From Psychrobacillus sp048572895 (GTDB taxonomy: Bacteria; Bacillota; Bacilli; Bacillales_A; Planococcaceae), in assembly GCF_048572895.1 (NCBI RefSeq), contig NZ_CP183878.1, positions 1,612,001-1,676,000 on the forward strand: a stretch of 64,000 nucleotides of DNA. Reading direction: 5' to 3'. Shown here piece by piece: positions 35,045-42,941 of the stretch. The position numbers and the translations under genes are program-made. A model generated the notes under the pieces. It was not told the origin of the DNA and made no database searches. It saw only the letters and a program-made list of their open reading frames with translations. Numbering within the stretch: position 1 is the stretch's first letter; every line of letters starts with the position of its first letter.

Positions 35045-35514
35045 TGATAATCGCCATTTTTTCCACCAGTTTTAGATAACAACATGGTAGAACCAATTAT
35101 CATATCTTTTCCAGAAGCTTTACACATGTCGTAAATAGTTAGAGCTGCTACGGAAGCGGCTACTAGAGCCTCCATTTCAACACCGGTGGAACCTACTGTT
35201 TTTACTTCTGAGCGAATATTGATAACGTATGCTTCTTTAACAGACCATTCAAAAGTAATGTTAATGCCTGATAAGAAAATAGGATGGCACATTGGTATTA
35301 AAGAAGAAGTATTTTTTGCAGCCATGATACCTGCTACTTGAGCTACAGCAAATACATCTCCTTTTTTATTGGTTCCTTCAGTGATTTGGCTCTTAATAGA
35401 TTCATTTACAGTTATGGAGGAAGCGGCAATAGCAGCTCTAGTAGTTTCATTTTTATCCGAGATATCTACCATTTTTGCTCGACCTTGTTCATTGAAGTGT
35501 GTGAGTTCTGACAT
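35029..35514 (-). CDS. moaC: cyclic pyranopterin monophosphate synthase
   Basis: About 161 residues: LTHFNEQGRAKMVDISDKNE at the start, the signature SLIPMCHPIFLSGI with the conserved His, and the catalytic VGSTGVEMEALVAASVAALTIYDMCK region. It completes formation of cPMP after MoaA. The ATG at 35514 has AAAGGATG 9 nt upstream; an earlier ATG at 35523 touches the RBS. It is the only core moa gene on the minus strand here. Confidence 0.95.
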   Translation of the reverse strand: MSELTHFNEQGRAKMVDISDKNETTRAAIAASSITVNESIKSQITEGTNKKGDVFAVAQVAGIMAAKNTSSLIPMCHPIFLSGINITFEWSVKEAYVINIRSEVKTVGSTGVEMEALVAASVAALTIYDMCKASGKDMIIGSTMLLSKTGGKNGDYQRETI

Positions 35515-35596
35515 TATTAACATCCTTTCAAATGGTTAGCTCAGTTAAACCGGGATAAACAAATTATAGCATGTGTAGTAGAAGGAGTTGTTAAAA

Positions 35597-36853
35597 ATGG
35601 TAGAAATCAGAAAACCAATATCTGTAAAGGATGCTATACAAAGGGTAATGGAAAGAACTAGTGCCTTGCCTATAGTAGAAATCGCTCTATCTGATAGCTA
35701 TGGTTATATTTTGGCAGAACCGATTATTGCAAAGCATGATGTGCCATCATTTAATAATTCGCCGTATGATGGATTTGCGATTCGATCCGAAGATTCTATC
35801 GGTGCGAGTGGAAATAATCGTATTCGCTTTCAAGTAAAAGATTATATAGGGGCTGGACAAGTTTCTAATCATACTTTAGGTAAGCAAGAGGCAGTAAGGA
35901 TTATGACTGGTGCTCCTATTCCAAAAGGTGCAGATGCAGTTGTTATGCTTGAGCAAACAATGGAAAGCGAAGAATCCTTTACTATTCGCAAGCCATTTAA
36001 ACCTTTGGAAAACGTTTCTTTACAAGGGGAAGACTCGAAAAAAGGCGAAATGTTGATCCCTCATGGAACTTTTATACATCCAGGTACTATTGCACTTTTG
36101 GCGACGTTTGGATATGCAAAAGTGCAAGTGAGAAAAAAACCTGTTGTTGGTATTCTTTGCACAGGGACTGAACTTTTAAACGTAGAAGATGAACTAGAAC
36201 CAGGGAAAATTCGAAATAGCAATGGACCGATGATTGAAGCTCAGTTGAAAAGACGAGGTATTGAATCACGATATTATGGAATTCTTTCGGATGATTTAGA
36301 AAGCTGTTATCAACTAGTGAAAACTGCGTTGGAAGAAACTGACTGTGTTATAACTACAGGTGGGGTCTCTGTAGGTGATTTCGACCATTTACCAGAAATT
36401 TATCGTAGACTACAGGCAGAAGTATTATTTAACAAAGTAGCAATGCGTCCAGGAAGTGTGACAACTGCAGCATTTGTTGATGGTAAATTACTGTTTGGTC
36501 TTTCAGGTAACCCTTCCGCTTGTTTTACAGGATATGAATTATTTGCTCGACCAGCGATAGAGTATATGATGTTAAACAGTTCGCCATATATTCCACATAT
36601 GAAGGCTAAATTGACAGAAGACTTTTTAAAACCGAATCCGTTCACTCGATTTGTTCGAAGTGTGTATTTTTTTGATGGGCATGAAGTAATTATTACTCCT
36701 GCTGGTTTTAACAAATCTAATGCAGTGTCTTCAATAGCTAGAGGAAATGCATTAATGGTACTACCAGGTGGATCACGAAACTTTGTAGCAGGTGACCTAG
36801 TTGATGTTCTTTTACTAGGTACTGAAAACGGTGTGCCGTCATGGAATCTGTGA
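35597..36853 (+). CDS. moeA: molybdopterin molybdenumtransferase
   Basis: A 418-residue MoeA: DVPSFNNSPYDGFAIRSED, GAPIPKGADAVVMLEQT, VGILCTGTELLN, TTGGVSVGDFDHL and GLSGNPSACFTGYELF are the family blocks in order. It inserts molybdenum into adenylated molybdopterin. GAAGGAG is 10 nt before the ATG at 35597; a TTG at 35588 is too close to it. The stop overlaps the start of the broken mobB. Confidence 0.96.
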   Translation: MVEIRKPISVKDAIQRVMERTSALPIVEIALSDSYGYILAEPIIAKHDVPSFNNSPYDGFAIRSEDSIGASGNNRIRFQVKDYIGAGQVSNHTLGKQEAVRIMTGAPIPKGADAVVMLEQTMESEESFTIRKPFKPLENVSLQGEDSKKGEMLIPHGTFIHPGTIALLATFGYAKVQVRKKPVVGILCTGTELLNVEDELEPGKIRNSNGPMIEAQLKRRGIESRYYGILSDDLESCYQLVKTALEETDCVITTGGVSVGDFDHLPEIYRRLQAEVLFNKVAMRPGSVTTAAFVDGKLLFGLSGNPSACFTGYELFARPAIEYMMLNSSPYIPHMKAKLTEDFLKPNPFTRFVRSVYFFDGHEVIITPAGFNKSNAVSSIARGNALMVLPGGSRNFVAGDLVDVLLLGTENGVPSWNL

Positions 36854-37361
36854 GTATTTTACAAGTTGTAGGGTTTAAAATAGTAGGAAGACAACGTTAA
36901 TCGACCGTTGGGTTAAATAACTCGTTTCACTGGAAAGGGAGGTTGCGGTTATCAAGCACCATGGGCATGCCACTGGTCTTGACCTCCCAAACGATGAGAC
37001 AGATAGTATGAAGTTTTTTCATTCTGGTGCCACTTGCTCGATTGCAGTTGATAATCAAACGGTTCAAATACATCAGCAAAAGAAAAAATGGACGCTAAAT
37101 CAATTTGTACATTTAGCAGCGATTAGTAATCCAGAAATAATTTTTATTGAGGGCTTCAAACAGGAAGACTACGACAAAGTAGTTATTATAAAAGAGCTTA
37201 GTGAATGGGATACACTTCAGCATCTAACGAATATCGTTTGTGTGATCACACACGGGAATTTTAAAATAGATAATTATTTAGTGTTACAGATTGAAAATAC
37301 TTTTCAATTAAACGAATGGTTATTAGATTGGATAGGTGGAGATTCACTTGAAACTATTTGA
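36841..37361 (+). pseudogene. mobB: mobB pseudogene (MGD cofactor adaptor GTPase)
   Basis: An ATG at 36841 starts MESVSILQVVGFK, then a one-base loss in an A-run (near 36877-36880) throws the frame out. In the next frame the sequence continues NSRKTTLIDRWVK, stops at a TAA (36918-36920), and resumes in frame with VAVIKHHGHATGLDLP, DSMKFFHSGATCS and a full MobB C-terminus to 37361. The P-loop, normally GxxNSGKTT, has Arg in place of the second Gly. A frameshift, a nonsense codon and a Walker A lesion together show loss of function. Confidence 0.88.
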
Positions 37362-37794
37362 AATTGTTGAAACCGAAATAGATCCACAGGTTTATAGAAA
37401 GGCTGTGCTACATGCATCTGCTGGAGCAGTAACAGTATTTACAGGACATGTACGGGAATGGACGAAGGGAGTAAGAACTATTTACTTGGCCTACGAGGCG
37501 TATATCCCAATGGCCGAAAAAAAACTTGCTCAAATTGGGAAAGAAATAGAAGAACAATGGCCAAACACAAAAGTTGCTATAGCTCATCGAATTGGGAAAT
37601 TAGAAATATCAGATATTGCAGTTGTTATCGCCGTTTCATCTCCTCATCGAAAGGTCGCATATGTGGCCAATGAATATGCGATTGAGCGTATAAAAGAAAT
37701 TGTACCAATATGGAAGAAAGAAATTTGGGAGAATGGTCAGGAATGGATAGGTGACCAAAAACAGAAACCGGTATTGGAAGGAGAGGTAAAATGA
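37348..37794 (+). CDS. moaE: molybdopterin synthase catalytic subunit
   Basis: A 148-residue MoaE: AGAVTVFTGHVREWTKG, LAYEAYIPMAEKKL, VAIAHRIGKLEISDIAVVIA and the C-terminal lysines in IVPIWKKEIWENGQEW. It forms molybdopterin synthase with MoaD. GGTGGAG is 6 nt before a TTG at 37348; a GTG at 37336 also opens the frame but lies inside the RBS. It overlaps the mobB remnant and, by 4 nt, moaD. Confidence 0.95.
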   Translation: MKLFEIVETEIDPQVYRKAVLHASAGAVTVFTGHVREWTKGVRTIYLAYEAYIPMAEKKLAQIGKEIEEQWPNTKVAIAHRIGKLEISDIAVVIAVSSPHRKVAYVANEYAIERIKEIVPIWKKEIWENGQEWIGDQKQKPVLEGEVK

Positions 37795-38024
37795 TTACGG
37801 TTTTGTATTTTGCAGGTTTGAAGGAAAAGACAGGAATAGAAAAAGAAGAGTTTGTGTTTTCAGGAAAAACAGTGAAACAATTATTAGAGGAACTTCAACG
37901 TAAATATGAAGGATTAGCTGATGGAATAATCCAGGTAGCCATCAATGAGGAATATGCATCAATAGATGATATTATTCAAGAGAGAGACATAATTGCATTG
38001 ATTCCACCAGTTAGTGGCGGCTAA
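37791..38024 (+). CDS. moaD: molybdopterin synthase sulfur carrier subunit
   Basis: A 77-residue ubiquitin-like protein ending in IPPVSGG; the terminal Gly-Gly is the thiocarboxylate site that MoeB activates. The ATG overlaps the moaE stop (ATGA), and the TAA is shared with the ATG of the mobA remnant (TAATG). Confidence 0.95.
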   Translation: MITVLYFAGLKEKTGIEKEEFVFSGKTVKQLLEELQRKYEGLADGIIQVAINEEYASIDDIIQERDIIALIPPVSGG

Positions 38025-38581
38025 TGAAAACAGGTGGAATTTTACTTGAAGCGGGAAGGTCCAGAAGATTTGGTTCTCCGAAAGCATTCGCAACATGGAA
38101 TGATCAGTATTTTTATGAATGGGCTTATGCAACATAAGATAAAGTGTGTGATGATGTGATTATCATTACGAGAGAAGAGTTAATGCCTTTATTTCCAAAG
38201 AATTTTTTCTTAACTACAGATGATAAGAGGTTTTCTGGGGATGGACCTTTAGCTGGCATCTATACAGGTATGAACAACATAAATGCGGATCAATATGTAG
38301 TACTACCATGCGATATGCCATTTATAACAAGAAATGAGTGAAAGCAGTTAATTATGTTTCCTTCTAATGGAAACATAAAAGCTGTAAAACAAGGAGAAGT
38401 ATTTCATCCGCTTGTAAGCATATGGAGTAGCAGTATAAAAGATAGACTATGTCAAAGTTTAATGGCCGAACAATTAAGTGTAATGAAGTTTATATCAACT
38501 GTAAGAACAGAATGGATTCCAGCAAATCAGATTAGTGATAAACCAGCTACCGTTTTCCAAAATATAAACAAACCTCTATGA
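38024..38581 (+). pseudogene. mobA: mobA pseudogene (molybdenum cofactor guanylyltransferase)
   Basis: One continuous frame reads as a MobA of about 185 residues but holds two in-frame stops: TAA at 38135-38137 (codon 38) and TGA at 38339-38341 (codon 106). Recognisable parts are RRFGSPKAFATWN at the N-terminus, GDGPLAGIYTGM, VVLPCDMPFITRNE and GEVFHPLVSIWSS. The nucleotide-binding LAGGxS is altered to LLEAGRS. No indel is needed, so homopolymer sequencing error cannot explain it. The enzyme would have attached GMP to molybdopterin. Confidence 0.92.
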
Positions 38582-38597
38582 AAAGGAAGTGAAATGT

Positions 38598-39614
38598 ATG
38601 TCGGTTAATATATTGCATGATCGATTAAATAGACCAATGAGAGATCTGCGAATTTCAGTAACCGATCGCTGTAATTTCCGTTGTTCATATTGCATGCCTA
38701 AAGAAATTTTCGGTGATGATTATGTGTTTTTACCACGAGAAGAATTATTAACGTTCGTAGAAATGGAAAGATTAGCAAAAATATTTGAAAGCTTTGGTGT
38801 CAAAAAAATTCGCTTAACAGGTGGAGAACCATTAATGCGAAGAAATATAGACGAGCTTGTAAAAAAACTGCTCTCTATGGATAATATTAAAGACGTTGGC
38901 CTAACTACAAACGGAGTGTTATTGAAGCAATATGGTCAAAAATTGAAAGATGCTGGATTAACAAGACTTAATATAAGTCTTGATGCATTAGACGAAAACT
39001 TATTTGGAAATCTCAATGGAAGAGGGATTAAACCTGCCTTCATTTTAGAAAATATACAATTTGCCAAAAATCTTGGCTTTGAGATTAAAGTAAATATGGT
39101 CGTCCAAAAAAATGTGAACGATCAAGAAATAATTCCAATGGCTAAGTATTTTAAAGAACAGGGAATTACACTCCGCTTTATCGAATTTATGGATGTAGGA
39201 AATGATAATGCCTGGAGTTTTGAAAAAGTAGTAACAAAAAAACAAATTTTAGCGATGCTAAAGCGGGAATTCGATTTAGAGCCTGTAGATAAAGATTACT
39301 TTGGTGAAGTGGCAGAACGTTATCAATATGCAGACTCTGAATCGCAATTAGGGTTTATCACATCTGTTTCGGAATCTTTTTGTTCGTCCTGTACAAGGGC
39401 AAGACTTTCATCGGATGGAAAGTTTTATACGTGCTTATTTGCCACTAATGGATTTGACTTACGAGAGCTTATCAGAAATGGCGCTACAGATGAAGAATTA
39501 GCAGAAGCGATCAAAAATGTGTGGGAGCGTAGAACAGATCGATACTCTGATGAAAGAACGGAAGAAACTGCAAAAAATCGCACAAAAATAAATATGTCCT
39601 ATATCGGGGGATAA
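38598..39614 (+). CDS. moaA: GTP 3',8-cyclase (radical SAM)
   Basis: A 338-residue MoaA. The radical SAM cluster is CNFRCSYCMP, RLTGGEPLMRRN follows, the second Fe-S cluster cysteines are in FCSSCTRARLSSDGKFYTCLF (C at both ends, one more inside), and the conserved C-terminal GG ends MSYIGG. It converts GTP to the first cofactor intermediate. The ATG at 38598 is 11 nt from AAAAGG; a GTG at 38589 also opens the frame. Confidence 0.96.
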   Translation: MSVNILHDRLNRPMRDLRISVTDRCNFRCSYCMPKEIFGDDYVFLPREELLTFVEMERLAKIFESFGVKKIRLTGGEPLMRRNIDELVKKLLSMDNIKDVGLTTNGVLLKQYGQKLKDAGLTRLNISLDALDENLFGNLNGRGIKPAFILENIQFAKNLGFEIKVNMVVQKNVNDQEIIPMAKYFKEQGITLRFIEFMDVGNDNAWSFEKVVTKKQILAMLKREFDLEPVDKDYFGEVAERYQYADSESQLGFITSVSESFCSSCTRARLSSDGKFYTCLFATNGFDLRELIRNGATDEELAEAIKNVWERRTDRYSDERTEETAKNRTKINMSYIGG

Positions 39615-39629
39615 AAAAGGAGAATATAA

Positions 39630-40046
39630 ATGACTAAACCAGGACCAGCATTGAAACAATTACATTCGCATCATGCTATTCATGAGGGTGGACTTTCAGG
39701 TGCCATACAAAAAACGAATAACTTTTTAGAATTGTTGAAATCACGTGAGCTAGAAGCAGCAAATTTAGCTGCTGACGACTTATTAGATTACTGGGAAACA
39801 AGAGTTATTAGTCATGCGGATGCGTAGGAATCAGGATTCTATCAGGAAAAGGTGGAAGAAAATCCGTCTTTGAGAGATGATGTTATAAAACTAGAAAGAG
39901 ACCATGATTTACTCCGTATTATCGCAAAAGATATAAAAGAAATTCGAAGCGAGCATGGATTAAATGAGGCAGTAATTCAACGATTTTATGCACTTCTGAC
40001 AGTCAATGAAATTCATAGTAGAGATGAAGAACGTCTATTATTTTAA
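39630..40046 (+). pseudogene. hemerythrin-like (HHE) protein gene with one nonsense codon
   Basis: The frame begins at an ATG (39630) after AAAAAGGAG and runs to a TAA at 40046 except for TAG at 39825-39827. Both parts are helical with histidines and glutamates spaced as in hemerythrin-like HHE proteins: LHSHHAIHEGGLSGAI, VISHADA before the stop, and LERDHDLLRIIAKDIKEI plus NEIHSRDEERLLF after it. The first piece alone would be 65 residues and lack half the bundle. Confidence 0.75.
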
Positions 40047-40096
40047 TAATATTGTAATGACATGAAAGTATAGTTTATTGTAAAGGAGCTTATCTA

Positions 40097-40404
40097 ATGA
40101 CTGGTAGAAATGACCCTTGTCCATGTAGTAGTGGAAAAAAATACAAAGTATGCTGTTTAAAGAAGCTATACGTATCGGAGAAAAGCAGTTTGATTCAAAT
40201 TTTGAGTCTATATGGGGTTATTAACCAATAGACCTTATTATTTAAGAGCATTGTTCAAATATGGCTGATGGTGTTTTGAACAGAAAGAATTTAAGGAAGC
40301 TTTCACAAGCACCAATTTTACCATTACCTAATTCTATAGCTATAACTCCAGATAGCCCCGAAGAAGGGAAAGTAATTTGGACATTATTAAAGCCAATAAT
40401 TTAG
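40097..40404 (+). pseudogene. SEC-C motif protein fragment
   Basis: An ATG at 40097 with AAAGGAG gives 44 residues starting TGRNDPCPCSSGKKYKVCC, a SEC-C zinc-binding motif, then a stop at about 40231. A different frame downstream (ending at TAG 40402-40404) encodes NRKNLRKLSQAPILPLP and more. SEC-C proteins normally continue into a larger domain, so this is most likely a decayed gene; a free 44-residue zinc peptide is a weaker alternative. Confidence 0.55.
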
Positions 40405-40432
40405 ACCGATTGCACGTTGCAATCGGTCTTTT
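40405..40432 (+). terminator. rho-independent terminator after the SEC-C fragment
   Basis: GACCGATTGC and GCAATCGGTC form a perfect 10-bp stem followed by TTTTT. The third 21-bp array begins directly after it. Confidence 0.85.
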
Positions 40433-40435
40433 TAA

Positions 40436-40580
40436 AGTCCATAAAATGCTTAAGATAGCCCATAAACGACTCCTGCGACTTGGAAAACCTCTTAATAGCC
40501 CATAATAATCGGGAAATAGCCCTTAAACTATGCTGGATAGCTCATAAAAACACTACAACCGCCCATAAAAACTATTATCC
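40436..40580. repeat. degenerate 21-bp tandem array, core word AGCCCATAAA
   Basis: Units start at 40436, 40457, 40478, 40497, 40518, 40539 and 40560; all are 21 bp except the third (19 bp and poorly conserved). The core appears as AGTCCATAAA, AGCCCATAAA, AGCCCATAAT, AGCCCTTAAA, AGCTCATAAA and CGCCCATAAA. The last unit contains the stop codon of the leftward CoA-transferase gene (40575-40577). Same period and same setting as the arrays at 4.4 and 24.6 kb. Confidence 0.75.
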
Positions 40581-41768
40581 ATTCATAACTTTATCGGACA
40601 TCAATGTCTGTACTTCGTCTTCAGTGTATCCAAGCTCGGTTAGTATTTCTTTATTATGCTGACCAAGCAGAGGAGCAGCAGTCCTGAATTGTCCGGGTGT
40701 TTTTGAGAACTTTGCCGGAAATCCGAGGGTTTTCATTGCTCCAGCTACAGGATGCTCGTAATCTAATATCATATCTCTCGATAGAATATGTTCATCATTT
40801 AATGTTTGATCGTATGAGTAGATAGGTCCAGAGGGGACGCCACCAGCATCTAATAATTCTAGCCAGTAGGAGGAGGGGTGTGAGCTTAGAACTTCTTCTA
40901 TTTCAACCTCAAGTTGGCTTGCATTTATTGCTCTAATACTATTTGTTAAAAATCGCTCATCTGTGAGCCACTCTGGTTTCCGGACAACATGTAGGCAAAA
41001 TTTTTCCCATAGCTTCTGATTTCCTGCACCAATAAGGATAAATCCATCCTGTGTTTTATACCCTTGATAGGGTGCTGAAACACGATGTGCTGTGCCATTT
41101 CTTTGGGGTACTTCTCCTTTGCCAAAATAGGCTGCTGCTTCCCATACAGTCCATGCTAGACCCGAATCTACTAAAGAAACGTCAATATATTGTCCCGTTC
41201 CTTTTTTCAATCGATATATATAAGCGGATAAAATAGACTGGATGGCGGTTTGTGCAGCTGCAATATCATGAATAGCAATACCTACTTTAACGGGCTTTCC
41301 ACCTTTTTCGCCAGTCATATTGATCAGTCCAGAAAGACCTTGTGCCATAATGTCATAGCCGCCCTTATCTTTATAAGGTCCTGTTTGACCATAGCCAGAA
41401 ATAGAACAATAAATCAAAGCTGGGTTTATAGCTTTCAGCGTATCATAATCAATTCCAAGTTTCTTTGTAACACCTGGACGATAATTTTCGATAAAAACAT
41501 CCGCTTCTTTAATAAGTTTATATAATACCTCTAGACCTAGTTCTGTTTTTAAATTCAGACATATCCCACGTTTATTGCGATTTACCATCATATACATATA
41601 GCTTTCTTCATTTATATACGGTCCCATGCTTCTAGTATCATCACCAGTTGGATATTTTTCCACTTTAATAACGTCTGCGCCCATATCTGCTAAAACCATC
41701 GTGCAATAAGGTCCAGCGAGAACCTGTGATAAATCAAGTACTTTCATCCCTTTTAATGCTTGTTCCAT
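40575..41768 (-). CDS. CaiB/BaiF (class III) CoA-transferase
   Basis: A 397-residue family III CoA-transferase: KVLDLSQVLAGPYCTMVLAD, ADVIKVEKYPTGDDTR, NRNKRGICLNLKTELG, FIENYRPGVTKKLGIDYDTL and the region VGIAIHDIAAAQTAIQS with the expected catalytic aspartate. It moves CoA between carboxylic acids; the acids are unknown. It is the last gene of a leftward string that begins with metQ and is 24 nt from the preceding gene. A TTG/ATG choice is not an issue; ATG at 41768 follows AAGGTGGTG. Confidence 0.88.
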   Translation of the reverse strand: MEQALKGMKVLDLSQVLAGPYCTMVLADMGADVIKVEKYPTGDDTRSMGPYINEESYMYMMVNRNKRGICLNLKTELGLEVLYKLIKEADVFIENYRPGVTKKLGIDYDTLKAINPALIYCSISGYGQTGPYKDKGGYDIMAQGLSGLINMTGEKGGKPVKVGIAIHDIAAAQTAIQSILSAYIYRLKKGTGQYIDVSLVDSGLAWTVWEAAAYFGKGEVPQRNGTAHRVSAPYQGYKTQDGFILIGAGNQKLWEKFCLHVVRKPEWLTDERFLTNSIRAINASQLEVEIEEVLSSHPSSYWLELLDAGGVPSGPIYSYDQTLNDEHILSRDMILDYEHPVAGAMKTLGFPAKFSKTPGQFRTAAPLLGQHNKEILTELGYTEDEVQTLMSDKVMNG

Positions 41769-41792
41769 CGTCTATCACCACCTTATTTTCCC

Positions 41793-42929
41793 TTAATCTT
41801 TATATAATTGAAGTTTCTTTACTTCCTCTAAATTACGAGCACCACTTAACGAAATCGAAACTCTAGTCTCTTGAAGGAAGTTCTCCAAAACATGTTCCAC
41901 ACCTATTTGACCATCAGATGCTAACCCCCATATAACAGGGCGCCCTATACAAACTGCGGTCGCTCCGAGGGCTAAAGCTTTTACCGCGTCAGAACCTCTT
42001 CTAATTCCACTATCAAATAAAACTGGAATTTTACCGTCCACTACACGCACTATTTCTGGTAGGGCATCGATGCTTGCGATAACACCATCTAATTGGCGTC
42101 CTCCATGGTTCGAAACGATTATTCCATCTATTTCTTTTTCAATGGCAAGTTTAGCGTCCTCGGGATGAAGTATACCTTTTATTAAAATAGGAAGAGTTGT
42201 ATGCTCACGTAACTCTGAAATATTCGTCCAATTTAAAGTAGGGTGATATATATTTTCAATAATTTTTTGAACGATTGATTCTTGGGATTGATCGCCAAGT
42301 GATGCCATGAATACGGGATCCGATGCAAAATTTCCTTGTCCGTATCCTTCCTTTAACGGAGAGAATTGGTTGCGAATATCCTCCTCACGCCAACCAAGCA
42401 TTGTTGTATCGACAGTTAAAACAATTGCTTCATAGCCAGCAGCTTCCGCTCTTTTTACCAGACTAAAGGATACTTCTTTATTTTGAGAGGACCAATATAA
42501 TTGGAACCATTTTGAACTACCTTTTGTTTCAGAGGCAATTTCCTCAATTGAATAGCTGGAAACTGTACTTTGAATATAAGGAAATCCAAATTTTGCAGCG
42601 GCTTTAGAAACAGCTAATTCGCCGTCTTCATGGGCGATTTTATTCACCCCAACAGGAGCTATGAATAGGGGATGGGGATATGTATGTCCAAAAATCGTGA
42701 CTTCGGTATTTAAAGTAGATACATCCGTTAAAAAACGGGGAATGATCGAATACTTTAAAAAGGAATCTGTATTTTTTCTATAGGTTTCTTCCCCGCCAGC
42801 AGAGGAACGAATGTACCCGAAAGGACCAGTTTCTAATGATTTTTTTGCTGCTTCTTCTAATTCGGCAAAATTAATCGGATAATGAACATTTGCTTCGATA
42901 TTTTTTAATAATAGATCATTAGTGGACAT
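41793..42929 (-). CDS. FMN-dependent alpha-hydroxy-acid oxidase/dehydrogenase
   Basis: A 378-residue member of the lactate/glycolate oxidase family. FMN-binding blocks include LFIAPVGVNKIAHEDGE and QLYWSSQNKEV; the catalytic histidine is in IIVSNHGGRQLDG, with LFDSGIRRGSDAVKALALGA and RPVIWGLASDG after it. It oxidises a 2-hydroxy acid to a 2-oxo acid. The frame opens at GTG 42938, but GAGGTG is spaced for the ATG at 42929. It lies 12 nt from the enoyl-CoA hydratase gene in the met operon. Substrate unknown. Confidence 0.87.
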   Translation of the reverse strand: MSTNDLLLKNIEANVHYPINFAELEEAAKKSLETGPFGYIRSSAGGEETYRKNTDSFLKYSIIPRFLTDVSTLNTEVTIFGHTYPHPLFIAPVGVNKIAHEDGELAVSKAAAKFGFPYIQSTVSSYSIEEIASETKGSSKWFQLYWSSQNKEVSFSLVKRAEAAGYEAIVLTVDTTMLGWREEDIRNQFSPLKEGYGQGNFASDPVFMASLGDQSQESIVQKIIENIYHPTLNWTNISELREHTTLPILIKGILHPEDAKLAIEKEIDGIIVSNHGGRQLDGVIASIDALPEIVRVVDGKIPVLFDSGIRRGSDAVKALALGATAVCIGRPVIWGLASDGQIGVEHVLENFLQETRVSISLSGARNLEEVKKLQLYKD

Positions 42930-42941
42930 ATGGAACACCTC

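Noticed and set aside
37458..37673. 71-residue open frame inside moaE on the plus strand
   Set aside because: Out-of-frame shadow of moaE with no RBS.
38135..39827. Stop-codon recoding (selenocysteine or suppressor tRNA) to explain in-frame stops in mobA, mobB and the hemerythrin gene
   Set aside because: All three stop codons are involved (TAA, TGA, TAG), intact genes nearby use the same stops normally, and mobB also has a frameshift; gene decay is simpler.
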